Shown here in pieces: positions 25,077-35,254 of a stretch of DNA of 64,000 bases (the first letter of the stretch is position 1; every line of letters starts with the position of its first letter). The notes beneath the pieces were generated by a model. The model was given only the letters and a program-made list of their open reading frames with translations, ran no database searches and had not been told where the DNA came from. The position numbers and the translations under genes were made by a program. The stretch is from Candidatus Heimdallarchaeota archaeon (GTDB taxonomy: Archaea > Asgardarchaeota > Heimdallarchaeia > JABLTI01), in assembly GCA_019058275.1 (NCBI GenBank), contig JAHLVW010000074.1, positions 34,780 to 98,779 on the forward strand, given 5' to 3'.

Positions 25077-27950
25077 ATGAAACAAACTAGTAATTTAGCT
25101 ATAATACTTATTTCGTTTTTGTTATTTAGTATAGTGTTTCCATTATATACCGATTCAGAGGAAATTAATGATCTTATAAAACCAAGAGATAGCTCATTTT
25201 CAATTCAAAATTCATTATTAGACTTAAAAGATTCTTTAAATCAGGGAGAAATTTACAATGAAAATTCTTGGAATGCAGTTGAAAATAGCACAATTGAACG
25301 TTCATTTCACAATAACAATTCAATTAATGAAACCTCTAATTTAGTATCTATAGATAATTGTGATGATTGGTCATTAGATAGTAATTTTAATTTTACAAAT
25401 ATAAGAGAGGAAAAAATTACTAATGGGGATGCTGAAACAACTGAAACATTATGGACAGATTATATACCCTCTCATTATGATGGTAATGTTACAAGAGAGA
25501 GCAATCCTCCGAGTGGTGAAGTAATAAATGGCAATAATTCCTGGTATTTTGACATAATTTCTGATGATCATACAACGATAGTTGGATTTGATGATCCAAT
25601 AAACGTTTCAAGCAATTCTGTGGTATTTAGTTTCTCTTATTCTTTATTAAGAAATAATCTAGACACAAGTTATGATTCTAATATATGCATTCGTTTATTT
25701 TTCCAATTTGATATTTACATTTTCATTTGGTTTGATGGTAATCTAGGTGTATTATCAAATGTTACAGGACCGGGTGGATATGCTGATCTATTAGTGAACG
25801 AAGCCACATTTGATGGTGCGATTCATGAATATATGTTGAATGTAACTGCATTGGGATTAGAGCTATTTAATCAAGAACCAGATCAATTAAGAAGTTTAGC
25901 AATTCAAACATGGGGTGAAATTCAATTTGATATGGAATTTATAATGGATGATATATCATTAACAGATCAAGTTTCCCCCTTAAGTGTTGGAATGCAAATT
26001 AATTCCATTCCAGTTATTGGTACAGAGGGATTTGGTTTTATTCAACTATCAGATAATCCAGCACCTCAAGTAGATTATTTGATTCAATTTACAACACAAG
26101 ATACAATACTATGGGATTGTAGTTATACAATAATAGGTTCTGGAAAAAGTAATAGTCAAAGATTACTAGGATTTAGAACTTGGGATGAAGTACTGTGGAG
26201 GGAGACCATAAATGACACAATTCTATTACCGTTAGGTTTGAATAATATAACAATTACAAAGTGGATTCCAACTGATTGGATTATCGATCAAGTCTTGGTA
26301 AATGAATTAAGTCAAAGTTATTCCATTTCTGAAACAAATTCCACTCACAAAAACGTACAATTCTATAGTTCATCAATAAGTGAGATTGAGTATCGCTTGA
26401 TATCTACAAATCTAATGGATAATATTATACTTTCAGATTATCAGATAACACATGATGATAGTTTTAGCATTTATGTTGAATCAAGAATATATAGCGAATT
26501 GATTGATTTATACATTTTATCGCCCCAAGAAGATATAGTATTTTTCACATCAAATATTTCAGAAAGCAACGGTAATATTGTCTATTCAGACATTAAATTG
26601 AGTAGTGATTTATCAAGAGGTAATTATACAATCATAGCAATTTGGGAATCATCAGACGAAGCAGGCATTAGTACGATAGAAATTGAACTAACTTCAATTT
26701 CTACAAATACAATGCCAACAGAAAGCAATATTACAATTAATTACCAACAAAATTTCATCATAGAAATTGATTACATAAATTTAGAGGATAATAGTTCAAT
26801 TGATCAAGCACAAGTTTCATATTCTTGGGATTTGGGATCAGGGATTTTACTCCAGAAACCTAATAAAAAATATTCTACTGAAATAATAGACTGTGATGCA
26901 GATCCCAATGTTTATACACTAAATATTATTTGCAGTAAAAATGGTTACGCAACATCAATGCTCGAGATTAATATTACAGTTGTATTCAGAGATTTTGCTT
27001 TATTAATTATAAGTCCTGAAATTGTAATTCCAGGAGAAGTGGTTACAATAAATGCTTTTGTTGAAGATAATTTATCATCTCCAGTGCCAAATTTAGAAGT
27101 ACAAGTTGAAATAAATGATGAATTATATATAAAAACTTGGACAAATGACTCAGGTTATGCTTTAGCAGTATATTACATTTCACCAATTTATTCCTTTAGT
27201 ACATTAAATATTAGTTGTTCAATTATTTTTGATGATATCGAGTATTTGAGTTCCGAAAAAAATATTTCAATAAACTTATTTGAAGCACCAAGAGCAGTTA
27301 ATTTAGGTTCACCAAATCATCTAACATCAATTAGAGATAATGAATCAGTTTATTTTAGCTTTCAAATAAACTATCCATCAATTGGTAAGAGTTGGTATAT
27401 TGATATTCCTGTTGGTTTTAAGCCAATTTCTGCACTCGTAGTTTCAAATGAAAATAATATTAGTGCAACAATTTCCCCCTTTGGAGTAATTACTTGGACA
27501 AAAGAAATTATTAATTCTTCTATAGACTATGATATACTCTTAATTGAAATAGAGAAACCTCACCCTGTATATAGTTTTAAACCCCTTAATTCTGAATTAA
27601 TAATAGAAATAACAATAGACGTAAATCAAGTTCCTTATAATGGCTTAGAAATAGTAATTCATCGCGATTCAGATTGGTCAATTTATGATAATTGGAATTT
27701 GTATTTAAACAATGCAATAGTAACCGAAGAATGTAATCTAGTAATCGAAGATGAGCTCTTTACTTTCAAAGTTTATTCAACTAGTGAAATTGATTCTATA
27801 ACCTATCAACTGAAAGGTACAAATCAAGGTATTGTTCGAATTGAGCCATCAACCATTATATTGGGTATAGGAATTGCTATTTTAACAGTTACATCAACTA
27901 TACTGTTATTTAAGAAAAAATCTGATGTTTCACTTGATGTCCAATTATAA
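25077..27950 (+). CDS. Large secreted or membrane-anchored surface protein
   Basis: 957 residues. A Sec-type signal helix covers residues 7-24 (LAIILISFLLFSIVFPLY), and a single membrane helix lies near the C-terminus (about 930-948), followed by a short KKK-containing tail inside the cell. The rest is extracellular, rich in Asn, Ser, Thr and Ile, with many N-glycosylation sequons (NxS/T). Several Ig-like beta-sandwich repeats are suggested (for example the ISPEIVIPGEVVTINAFVED segment near 640). Type I topology fits an S-layer or adhesin-like protein. It lies after the pilus cluster but is transcribed from its own promoter. No family recognised. Confidence 0.7.
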   Translation: MKQTSNLAIILISFLLFSIVFPLYTDSEEINDLIKPRDSSFSIQNSLLDLKDSLNQGEIYNENSWNAVENSTIERSFHNNNSINETSNLVSIDNCDDWSLDSNFNFTNIREEKITNGDAETTETLWTDYIPSHYDGNVTRESNPPSGEVINGNNSWYFDIISDDHTTIVGFDDPINVSSNSVVFSFSYSLLRNNLDTSYDSNICIRLFFQFDIYIFIWFDGNLGVLSNVTGPGGYADLLVNEATFDGAIHEYMLNVTALGLELFNQEPDQLRSLAIQTWGEIQFDMEFIMDDISLTDQVSPLSVGMQINSIPVIGTEGFGFIQLSDNPAPQVDYLIQFTTQDTILWDCSYTIIGSGKSNSQRLLGFRTWDEVLWRETINDTILLPLGLNNITITKWIPTDWIIDQVLVNELSQSYSISETNSTHKNVQFYSSSISEIEYRLISTNLMDNIILSDYQITHDDSFSIYVESRIYSELIDLYILSPQEDIVFFTSNISESNGNIVYSDIKLSSDLSRGNYTIIAIWESSDEAGISTIEIELTSISTNTMPTESNITINYQQNFIIEIDYINLEDNSSIDQAQVSYSWDLGSGILLQKPNKKYSTEIIDCDADPNVYTLNIICSKNGYATSMLEINITVVFRDFALLIISPEIVIPGEVVTINAFVEDNLSSPVPNLEVQVEINDELYIKTWTNDSGYALAVYYISPIYSFSTLNISCSIIFDDIEYLSSEKNISINLFEAPRAVNLGSPNHLTSIRDNESVYFSFQINYPSIGKSWYIDIPVGFKPISALVVSNENNISATISPFGVITWTKEIINSSIDYDILLIEIEKPHPVYSFKPLNSELIIEITIDVNQVPYNGLEIVIHRDSDWSIYDNWNLYLNNAIVTEECNLVIEDELFTFKVYSTSEIDSITYQLKGTNQGIVRIEPSTIILGIGIAILTVTSTILLFKKKSDVSLDVQL

Positions 27951-27962
27951 TTTCAAAAATTG

Positions 27963-28316
27963 CTATTCCCATATTTCGAAAAGCTTTTTCAAAGATTTTG
28001 CTTTCAAATTTTCTATTCGAAATCTGAAGATTTTTATTCTTCCGAATCTTTTCTCTTGAACAAGACCAACTTTAGTTAAGAATTCTAAATGCTGTGTCGT
28101 TGTACTGTGATTTAAATTAGCAAATCTAGCAATAGCTGAAATATTGAGTTCTTCCATTTCAGCTAGTGTTTTTAAAATTAGTACTCTTCCTTTTGATGAT
28201 AATACATCTTCAATGCCAAAATCTATGAATTCTATATCATTTTCTTGGAATTTTGATTCATTATCTTCCAAAGAACTATTTTTTTCACTTATTTTACTCG
28301 TTGGGGGTCTATACAT
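27963..28316 (-). CDS. ArsR-like winged-helix regulator
   Basis: 117 residues. The first 35 are polar and probably flexible. The winged helix covers about 36-115: SSKGRVLILKTLAEMEELNISAIAR gives helices 1-2, HSTTTQHLEFLTKVGLV the recognition helix, and EKRFGRIKIFRFR the wing. No metal-binding cysteine motif is present. It sits 38 bases downstream of orc1/cdc6 on the same strand and could be co-transcribed with it. Targets unknown. It would bind DNA as a dimer. Confidence 0.78.
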   Translation of the reverse strand: MYRPPTSKISEKNSSLEDNESKFQENDIEFIDFGIEDVLSSKGRVLILKTLAEMEELNISAIARFANLNHSTTTQHLEFLTKVGLVQEKRFGRIKIFRFRIENLKAKSLKKLFEIWE

Positions 28317-28354
28317 ATAACTAATTTTCCTCTCCTTTAATCAACAGTTCAGAA

Positions 28355-29554
28355 TTAATCGATATGTTTTTCAAGTTGCTCTCTAATTGCTTTTTCAATT
28401 TTTTCAGCAGAAACATCTGGTAATCCAATTAACGTTGTTTGCCCTCTTTGCCCCTTACTACTAGGTTTAGTTGTAATTACATCACAATTTTGTAAATATT
28501 GAATATATTCCCAAACTTGCGTATGACTTCTGGTCGGTAAATTGAATTCTTCACATAATCCTTTGTATATTTCCTCTGCCTCTCCTATAGTTGCATATGC
28601 TTTTTGGGTTGTTCTTAGTTTAATAGCTATTGCCAATAGAACTAATTTCTGTTGTGATGTTAAATCCTTTACAATTTCTTGTCTAATTACTGGATGTATT
28701 GATGCATTAGCATAACGCACATGTTCTGGTAGTACTTTTAAGGACTGTCTGTGATCAGCGTGTATACCAGCACGTTCTAATAATTCAATTGCGTATCTTG
28801 CATCACCATTTTTTGATACAATATCAGCTATTAAATCAATTGCTTCCTGTGAAACAGTATCCTCGAAGAATGCCTCCTTAACTCTATCTGCTACAATATC
28901 TCTAAGCTGATCTTCAGTATATGGTTCTAATAAGATTGTATTTTGTCTTAATGTACTTAATGTGCTCTCATCAAGCATAGTTCTAAATGCGATATCCCTT
29001 ACAATTGTAATCATTGATACTCTTTCTTTCATATCAATTTCATCATCTGTTAATCTCGTAAGATCATACAGAAGGTCTGGACCATCTTTTCTAATGACAA
29101 AATCAATTTCATCCAAAGTAACAATTAGGAATAATCTTTTTCGGTTTAAGATCTCAGTTAACATATTCAGAATTTCTTCTGGGGAAAATCCTCTTACAGG
29201 TATATGAGGATTAAATTTTCGAACAATTTCAAGAAGGGTCAGAAATGCAGATCTAGCCCTACGGCAATTTACATGAACGTATTCCAAGTTTAGGTTTTTT
29301 TGTGTTGAATAAACTTTTATCATTTCACCAAATTTCAAAGCCATTGCTGTTTTTCCAGTACCTATTGCTCCTATTATCGATACCCTTTGTGAATATTCGC
29401 CAGGTTGTTCTATAACAGGCTTAAAGTATTGAATTAGCATTTTCTGCTCTTCTTCTCTATGTAAGAGCTTCTTTGGAATATATTTAAGATCCAATACTCT
29501 AGAATTTTTAATTAACGATGGTTTTCTGAGTTCTTTTTCCAATAATTCATCCAT
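28355..29554 (-). CDS. Orc1/Cdc6 replication initiator
   Basis: 399 residues, usual length for archaeal Orc1/Cdc6. Walker A is GAIGTGKT (residues 62-69), Walker B is LIVTLDEID (about 143-151), sensor 1 lies near ITIVRDIAF, and sensor 2 in NGDARYAIELLERAG. The C-terminal winged helix spans about 300-399 and would bind the ORB dyad (TRSHTQVWEYIQYLQ is the recognition region). It initiates replication and loads MCM. Many archaea have an origin beside orc1, but I see no ORB near this gene; the ORB-like cluster at 413-758 is a candidate. An ArsR-like gene follows. Confidence 0.93.
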   Translation of the reverse strand: MDELLEKELRKPSLIKNSRVLDLKYIPKKLLHREEEQKMLIQYFKPVIEQPGEYSQRVSIIGAIGTGKTAMALKFGEMIKVYSTQKNLNLEYVHVNCRRARSAFLTLLEIVRKFNPHIPVRGFSPEEILNMLTEILNRKRLFLIVTLDEIDFVIRKDGPDLLYDLTRLTDDEIDMKERVSMITIVRDIAFRTMLDESTLSTLRQNTILLEPYTEDQLRDIVADRVKEAFFEDTVSQEAIDLIADIVSKNGDARYAIELLERAGIHADHRQSLKVLPEHVRYANASIHPVIRQEIVKDLTSQQKLVLLAIAIKLRTTQKAYATIGEAEEIYKGLCEEFNLPTRSHTQVWEYIQYLQNCDVITTKPSSKGQRGQTTLIGLPDVSAEKIEKAIREQLEKHID

Positions 29555-29659
29555 TGCTTTTGCCCTTACCTAAAAAACTCAATTTACATTCAATGAACGT
29601 ATAAATTTTATTATTAAAAAATCCTCTCAAAGGGGGAGTTAACCTAAAGTATTCTTTAA

Positions 29660-32551
29660 TTAGGAATCATAAATTGAATAATCTTTAAGATATTCCTCAC
29701 CAAGTGTCTTCTTTAACTTGGTCAATGTTTTATTTTTCCATGAATTAGTAAGATTTAGCTCTTTCTTTAGGTTTGTTATAATAAAATTGATTGCACAAAA
29801 AGCTAGTATTTTTGGATTAAAGTGTTCTGATTCCTTTATATAATGAGTTAAAATCTTTTGAGATAAATAGGCTGGTTTCATCTCAATAATGTTCATAATG
29901 GGCTTTAAATTTGAATTTGTGATAAGACTGGAAGCAATTTTTTTCGCTTCAATTTGAATTTCTTTGCAAATATTTTCTTTAATCCAGTTTGAACTTTTAG
30001 TTTTATATTCCAATCTTGCAGGACATGTATTAATACACCATTCCCAATAATGATTATTGAATTTTTTTTCATCCCACGATTTTATTTTGCTGTTAGTTCT
30101 ATCAAATTCGTTATCTCTTTCTGTATAAGGTTGTTTTTTGGATTTTACATTAGTATTTCTTCTCTCGAAAATATCTTTTCTTAACTCCATTAGACTTCTT
30201 GAAATCCTCTTTTGTTTAAAACCTCTTTTCACAAATTTGTTATTAGCTATATTCAAATATTCAGCTCTGGTGTGTGGTAATCTCTCAAATGCTTTTGTTT
30301 TTAATAGGGCTGGTCCAGAAAGTGATTTTGATTTTAGAATGAAACTTCTATCTGGTAAATGAGGTAGATAATTAAATTGTTCTTCAGTTAAAGTGATAGC
30401 ATTTTTTATCTTCTCGAATTCTTCTCCTCTGAATAGGATTTTTGTTAATGAATTTGCATGAACAACTGGACTAACACTATCCCATAATTGGTAAATTGTT
30501 ATTGTACCAATTCCTAAAGATCGTCCTGTAATGAAATTTTGTTCTGAATAACCTATACTTGCAGTTGACTCCAAATTAAATCGTTTTGGAATCAAATACA
30601 TAGCTTCTTCTAATACTACTAAATATCTAAGACTATTAGTAATTCCCTTCTGTGATGCATGTTTGGATAGCAAATGTAAGATTAAATTACAAACTAAGAA
30701 AAGTGATGCCGTACTAGCACCTCGACGAAGGTATTCACTAAAGTCTATAATAATTTTCTTTCCCTCATCTAAATTTGAAAAGTCAATTGTGTTATTCAAG
30801 GTACTAAAAACTTCATAATTAACTCCGCCAAAAATAAAATTTAACCGATTTAGAATTGCATCAATTGAATCTCGAGAGTAAGACGTTTTCATATTCTTTG
30901 AATACTCTTCAGAACTTTCATATAAACAATACAAAAAACTCTCTAGATTTTTCTCATTAGCTTTTTGTACTTTTTGTAACGCTGACTCGAAAATATTTAG
31001 CATTGTTGGGCTAAATGGTGCACCTGCTATTGATAACATTTCACAAATTAAAGCTAAGACATTGTGAACATCATTGCAATTTTCCATTTCGAACAAATTA
31101 ATTCCAAGTGGTGCTGGTGAACCAATAGTATAAACGACAACATTTGGTTCATCTACAAAAAATTCAGCATATTCTCCCTTTAAATCAAAAACTAAACACC
31201 CTAAATCAGTACTTAAAAGTTGATCTATAATTGAGGCCACTAAGTAAGATTTTCCACGTCCAATCATTCCTACAATTTCAACATTAAAGAGAAGATTCTC
31301 TAGAGGTAATGAATATTCATCTAAAACCCTTTCATTTTGTACAATATTTCCGATTACAATTTTGTCTTTATATTTGTTCTCTTTTAGTGCAGGTATTTCG
31401 AATATAGGTTGACCTGTATCTTCTGTAAAGAACGGTTTTTCAGGTAGATGTAAGAAACTGCTTAATGCTTTATTACTTAAACGATATTGTTTCAGCGGAT
31501 TGACTTTTCTTATATTTTTGTGATAATTACATTTATTTGAAAATCCGATTTTTTCAACATTAAAAGTATGAGTGCCTGACCAGATACTTAGTAGTGCTGC
31601 CAAAACCGTATGCATACCGAATTCAGTTTTTGAAAAAGCATACACACCTATCTTGCTTTGTCCTGTTTTTTTCGAATCACTAAAATCATTTTGGACTTCC
31701 ATTGAGAGATCTTTTCTTAAAATTGTGTTATTTAACTGAGCTTTCTCCAGACCTTTCTTTATACCACTGAAGCTAACAACAAAAAAGCTATCCTCGTTAA
31801 TAGAATTGAAAGTATTAATTAATCTGTCAATTTGTGTTTGATTACTTTTTAGTGCTGGAATTCCTTTTGTTTTCAAACCAAACTTACAGTTATTTATAAC
31901 ATTGAATAAATTATCAGAATCACTTAAACTTGTACGTTCAAATTGAATAGAAGGATAGGTATTGTTAAATGCTGCTTCAAATGAAAGAGTGCTATTATTT
32001 GCTTTCATAATTGCTTTTTCTTTTGAAAACCAAGCAAAACCTGAAATTGTGAAATAGAGTTGAATTCGATTGTTACCTTTTATAATCCAAAATGATATTT
32101 CATCACAAACATGAGCAAGACTTGAAATTACATCCCAATTCCTTAAATAAAGTAATTCAGGATTTGATCTATCATTTTGAATATTGTTAATAACCTTTCT
32201 AGGTAATCCTTTAACCTTTATGATATTTACTACACGATATCTTGGAAAAATGCTCTTCTTTTGCAAAATCTGATCCGGAGTAATCAGATTACCTTTTAAT
32301 GGTGCTTTTCTATACAATATAAGCATTCCAAAGATACTTAGCAGAGTTGCTATTAACGAACCAAAAACAATTAAACTCAAACGCAAAATTTTTTGAAAAT
32401 CAATTGAAAGTGTTGATTCATAACCAAATAAATCCTTAATGAAACCCATTTGAAAAAATAAAACTGTAGCAATAACTATGAACAATGAAAGCGAAATAAT
32501 TCCCACAATTTTTCGATTTTTATAATTATAACTATTTTCTGCATTCTTCAT
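29660..32551 (-). CDS. Membrane-anchored HerA/VirB4-like (DUF87) ATPase
   Basis: 963 residues. Two N-terminal membrane helices (about 13-35 and 50-75) are followed by an alpha/beta domain (to about 400) and the ATPase core. Walker A is GMIGRGKS (about 430-437) and Walker B is LVVLEEAMYLIPKR (about 646-660). The C-terminal 250 residues are basic and helical. The plan resembles conjugation-type or pilus-type ATPases (VirB4/TraC, CagE) more than the DNA-end-resection HerA at 50071. It lies between orc1 and nep1, with no VirB6, relaxase or coupling protein nearby. Work on DNA or protein at the membrane is likely; the substrate is unknown. Confidence 0.7.
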   Translation of the reverse strand: MKNAENSYNYKNRKIVGIISLSLFIVIATVLFFQMGFIKDLFGYESTLSIDFQKILRLSLIVFGSLIATLLSIFGMLILYRKAPLKGNLITPDQILQKKSIFPRYRVVNIIKVKGLPRKVINNIQNDRSNPELLYLRNWDVISSLAHVCDEISFWIIKGNNRIQLYFTISGFAWFSKEKAIMKANNSTLSFEAAFNNTYPSIQFERTSLSDSDNLFNVINNCKFGLKTKGIPALKSNQTQIDRLINTFNSINEDSFFVVSFSGIKKGLEKAQLNNTILRKDLSMEVQNDFSDSKKTGQSKIGVYAFSKTEFGMHTVLAALLSIWSGTHTFNVEKIGFSNKCNYHKNIRKVNPLKQYRLSNKALSSFLHLPEKPFFTEDTGQPIFEIPALKENKYKDKIVIGNIVQNERVLDEYSLPLENLLFNVEIVGMIGRGKSYLVASIIDQLLSTDLGCLVFDLKGEYAEFFVDEPNVVVYTIGSPAPLGINLFEMENCNDVHNVLALICEMLSIAGAPFSPTMLNIFESALQKVQKANEKNLESFLYCLYESSEEYSKNMKTSYSRDSIDAILNRLNFIFGGVNYEVFSTLNNTIDFSNLDEGKKIIIDFSEYLRRGASTASLFLVCNLILHLLSKHASQKGITNSLRYLVVLEEAMYLIPKRFNLESTASIGYSEQNFITGRSLGIGTITIYQLWDSVSPVVHANSLTKILFRGEEFEKIKNAITLTEEQFNYLPHLPDRSFILKSKSLSGPALLKTKAFERLPHTRAEYLNIANNKFVKRGFKQKRISRSLMELRKDIFERRNTNVKSKKQPYTERDNEFDRTNSKIKSWDEKKFNNHYWEWCINTCPARLEYKTKSSNWIKENICKEIQIEAKKIASSLITNSNLKPIMNIIEMKPAYLSQKILTHYIKESEHFNPKILAFCAINFIITNLKKELNLTNSWKNKTLTKLKKTLGEEYLKDYSIYDS

Positions 32552-32675
32552 TGATTCTCACAAGAAATATAGGAAATATCCTTTAAACTCCCCTCTTATA
32601 CTTTTTCTGTAAGAAATAACATCGTATACATTATTAACAGTAAAAATCATACAAATGGTCACTTAAGGGAATATT

Positions 32676-33359
32676 TTATTGACTTAATGTTAGCTCTCTA
32701 GAGAAAACAATCTTATTCAATACTATCCAGGCATCTAAAGGTTTTGGATGGATTGAGTATATATTTTTTGACATCTTTAATATTAGATCTGAAAATGATC
32801 CATGTGGATAAGCACCAACAATTATTGCAATATCCTTATCTGAATATGCCTTAAACTGATTTGAAAGGTTTACTAAGCTTCCTTTTGAAGAAAAAAGAAA
32901 TCTATTCTTTTCAGGAATATCTTTAATTTCAACTTCTAGAGTTGTATCTAGCATATTTAGTAATACTTTATCTTTTGATTTAATCTCTCTATTGACTAGA
33001 AATTGTTCAATAAGGCCAACAAAACGATTATAGTTTCTTGGTAAACGGGTTTCTTGATTAATTACAAAGATCTCATTACGAATTGTATGTACTATAATTG
33101 TAACTGGATTGGATTTATCCAAAACTAATGGGGAGCCCAATAAATTTAACAAGCAAAAATGTAGAATATCTGGTCTACCTCTTTTTTGAGAATCTTTTAG
33201 CTTTAACATTGCTTTGTAATGATATGATGAATCCAGTAAAATTTGAGAGGGTAATTTTCCCTTTTTTTTAGCATGCTTCTTTATTAATTCCATTTTAGCA
33301 ATTTTTGTTGGAATTAGTTCCAAAGCAGAATCAGCGAATACAAATATAGTTCTTGGCAT
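32676..33359 (-). CDS. nep1: rRNA pseudouridine N1-methyltransferase Nep1 (Emg1)
   Basis: 227 residues of the SPOUT/Nep1 family. The KRGRPDILHFCLLNLLGSPL segment (about 58-77) and NYNRFVGLIEQFL (about 110-122) are diagnostic and line the rRNA-binding and SAM sites. The C-terminal knot region has AIIVGAYPHGSFS. Nep1 methylates the hypermodified pseudouridine in helix 35 of 16S rRNA and assists small-subunit assembly. A domain insert typical of Nep1 is present between strands (ILLDSSYHYKAMLKL). It is conserved between archaea and eukaryotes, absent from bacteria. Confidence 0.9.
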   Translation of the reverse strand: MPRTIFVFADSALELIPTKIAKMELIKKHAKKKGKLPSQILLDSSYHYKAMLKLKDSQKRGRPDILHFCLLNLLGSPLVLDKSNPVTIIVHTIRNEIFVINQETRLPRNYNRFVGLIEQFLVNREIKSKDKVLLNMLDTTLEVEIKDIPEKNRFLFSSKGSLVNLSNQFKAYSDKDIAIIVGAYPHGSFSDLILKMSKNIYSIHPKPLDAWIVLNKIVFSRELTLSQ

Positions 33360-33519
33360 TTATAGACACTTCATGTAATTAGGGATTAAAGTAGTTTAAA
33401 TAATTATTTTCTATAAACTTATCATCTAGTTTTTATAAAAGAAATATATAGGTTTAATTGTTGAAAGTTAATATAGAAACTTTAAATTTTAAGAAACTCA
33501 AAGTTATGTCGGATGCAAA

Positions 33520-33921
33520 ATGGCGAAAAAAAGTAGAGTAAAAAAAATCGTTTGCAAGAAATGTGGTGAAAGTTGGTTACCTCAAGATGTACCAACAAAT
33601 AAGGAATGGACAAAAATGGCCCCTATGCCTGATTCTGAGGGTAGAGTTACAATTATGATGATGGCAACATGGTCATGTCCCAGCTGTGGTAAATCTGTAA
33701 TGGGTCTAAAAGGTAAACATAAAGATGAAGGTGCAAGCAGTCCTTCCAAAAAAGAGCTATTAATTGAACAGATTGAAAAAGCTGATAAAAAGATTTCTTT
33801 AAAGGAACTTGCAACAGAGCTTTCACTGAGCGAGGATAATCTCGAAAAAGCAATTAATGCATTTAAAAAACAAAAAGTAATATCAGGCAAAATTGAAGAT
33901 GGCTTTTTTGTAAAAGAATGA
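33520..33921 (+). CDS. Zinc-ribbon plus HTH protein
   Basis: 133 residues. A zinc ribbon uses CKKC (about residues 12-15) and CPSC (about 54-57), with a longer than usual insert between the knuckles. A helical part (about 75-133) looks like a winged helix: KKISLKELATELSLSEDNLEKAINAFKKQ gives an HTH, followed by VISGKIEDGFFVKE as the wing. This pairing is common in small archaeal transcription or chromatin proteins. It is upstream of hypD on the same strand by 47 bases. No named family recognised. Confidence 0.72.
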   Translation: MAKKSRVKKIVCKKCGESWLPQDVPTNKEWTKMAPMPDSEGRVTIMMMATWSCPSCGKSVMGLKGKHKDEGASSPSKKELLIEQIEKADKKISLKELATELSLSEDNLEKAINAFKKQKVISGKIEDGFFVKE

Positions 33922-33968
33922 TGTTGTTTAATAATTATATATAAAATTACTTGCAATTATATGGTTTG

Positions 33969-35072
33969 ATGAAGTTAATGACTTTAGCAAAAAATAAAGA
34001 ATTAATTTCTGGTGCAATCAAACGTCTAAATGAGATTGCTCCTGAAGAAGAAATAAAAATCACACATGTCTGTGGAACTCATGAAATGACTGCTTCTCGG
34101 TTTGGAATAAGATCAGTAATTCCTAGTACAATTGATATTATACCAGGACCCGGTTGTCCAGTATGTGTTTGTCCATCATATGAAATTGATTTCGCCATTG
34201 AATTAGCAAAACAAGATAAGATTATCACTACATTTGGTGATATGTTAAAAGTTCCGGCGTCAAAGAAGAGTCTTGCAGAAGTAAAAAGAGATGGTGGAGA
34301 TATAAGAATTGTATATTCACCACAGGATGCAGTAAAAATTGCTGAGAAAAATCCCAATAAAGAAGTCGTGTTTTTGGCTGTAGGATTTGAAACAACAGCT
34401 CCTATGACTGGTGTTGCATTACTTTCCCAACCCCCCGATAATTTTTCTATTCTATCAGCACATAGATTAACAGTACCTGCAATGGAATTATTGCTAAAAT
34501 CAGAAAAAAAGAAAACTAAAGGTTTTATCTGTCCTGGACATGTATCAGTAATTATAGGTACTGAGTCATACAAACCCTTTAGTGAAAAATATAAAATGCC
34601 TTGTGTTATCACTGGTTTTGAAGCTATTGATATGATAATTGGTTTAATTCAAGCTGTAAAAATGATCAAAGAGGATAAACCATTAGTAATAAACGAATAT
34701 TCTAGAGTAGTAAAACCAGAAGGAAACAAAAAAGCACAAGCTATTCTAAAGAAAGCATTTTCAAAAGTAGATGCAAATTGGCGTGGGATAGGTATTGTTG
34801 AAAAAAGTGGTTTAGCAATTTCAGAGGAACTTGAACATTATGATGCTTTCAAAAAATATAATATTAAAATTGATAATGTAATAGACATTCATCCAGGTTG
34901 TAAATGTCATGAAGTTATGCTTGGTAATATGTTGCCAACAGATTGTAAATTATATCTGAAAAAATGCAAGCCAGATAAACCTATAGGTCCATGTATGGTA
35001 TCACATGAAGGTACGTGTTCTATATTCGCTAGGTATGGATCCACCCATTTCAAGAAAATTGAAGAAAAATAG
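33969..35072 (+). CDS. hypD: Hydrogenase maturation protein HypD
   Basis: About 367 residues from ATG 33969. The frame is open from TTG 33951, but a TATA-like ATTATATATA ends near 33943, about 25 bases before 33969, which suggests a leaderless transcript. Family motifs are all visible: CGTHE (site of Fe ligand assembly), PGPGCPVCVCP, GFETTAP, and the cysteine-rich C-terminus HPGCKCHEV followed by the two cysteines that bind a 4Fe-4S cluster with GTC. With HypC it builds the Fe(CN)2CO unit of NiFe hydrogenase. hypF lies at 12925; hypC and hypE are not in the window. Confidence 0.95.
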   Translation: MKLMTLAKNKELISGAIKRLNEIAPEEEIKITHVCGTHEMTASRFGIRSVIPSTIDIIPGPGCPVCVCPSYEIDFAIELAKQDKIITTFGDMLKVPASKKSLAEVKRDGGDIRIVYSPQDAVKIAEKNPNKEVVFLAVGFETTAPMTGVALLSQPPDNFSILSAHRLTVPAMELLLKSEKKKTKGFICPGHVSVIIGTESYKPFSEKYKMPCVITGFEAIDMIIGLIQAVKMIKEDKPLVINEYSRVVKPEGNKKAQAILKKAFSKVDANWRGIGIVEKSGLAISEELEHYDAFKKYNIKIDNVIDIHPGCKCHEVMLGNMLPTDCKLYLKKCKPDKPIGPCMVSHEGTCSIFARYGSTHFKKIEEK

Positions 35073-35254
35073 CTTCTCTCTTTTCTATTAATGGCAGAAA
35101 AAAAGGTAAATTGATGGTTACATTTTAACTTATTAGAAAGATTTACAAATCATCCAAAGTGACTTTCTCTGGAATGATATGGACTATCCTCTGGATTTGC
35201 TTCAAAGTACTTTATTCACACTTATCTTCAAAATACTAATGGAAGAGATTTAAA

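Noticed and set aside
33582..34612. Long minus-strand ORFs antisense to the Zn-ribbon gene and hypD
   Set aside because: hypD and the Zn-ribbon protein are unambiguous on the plus strand; antisense frames have no family features.
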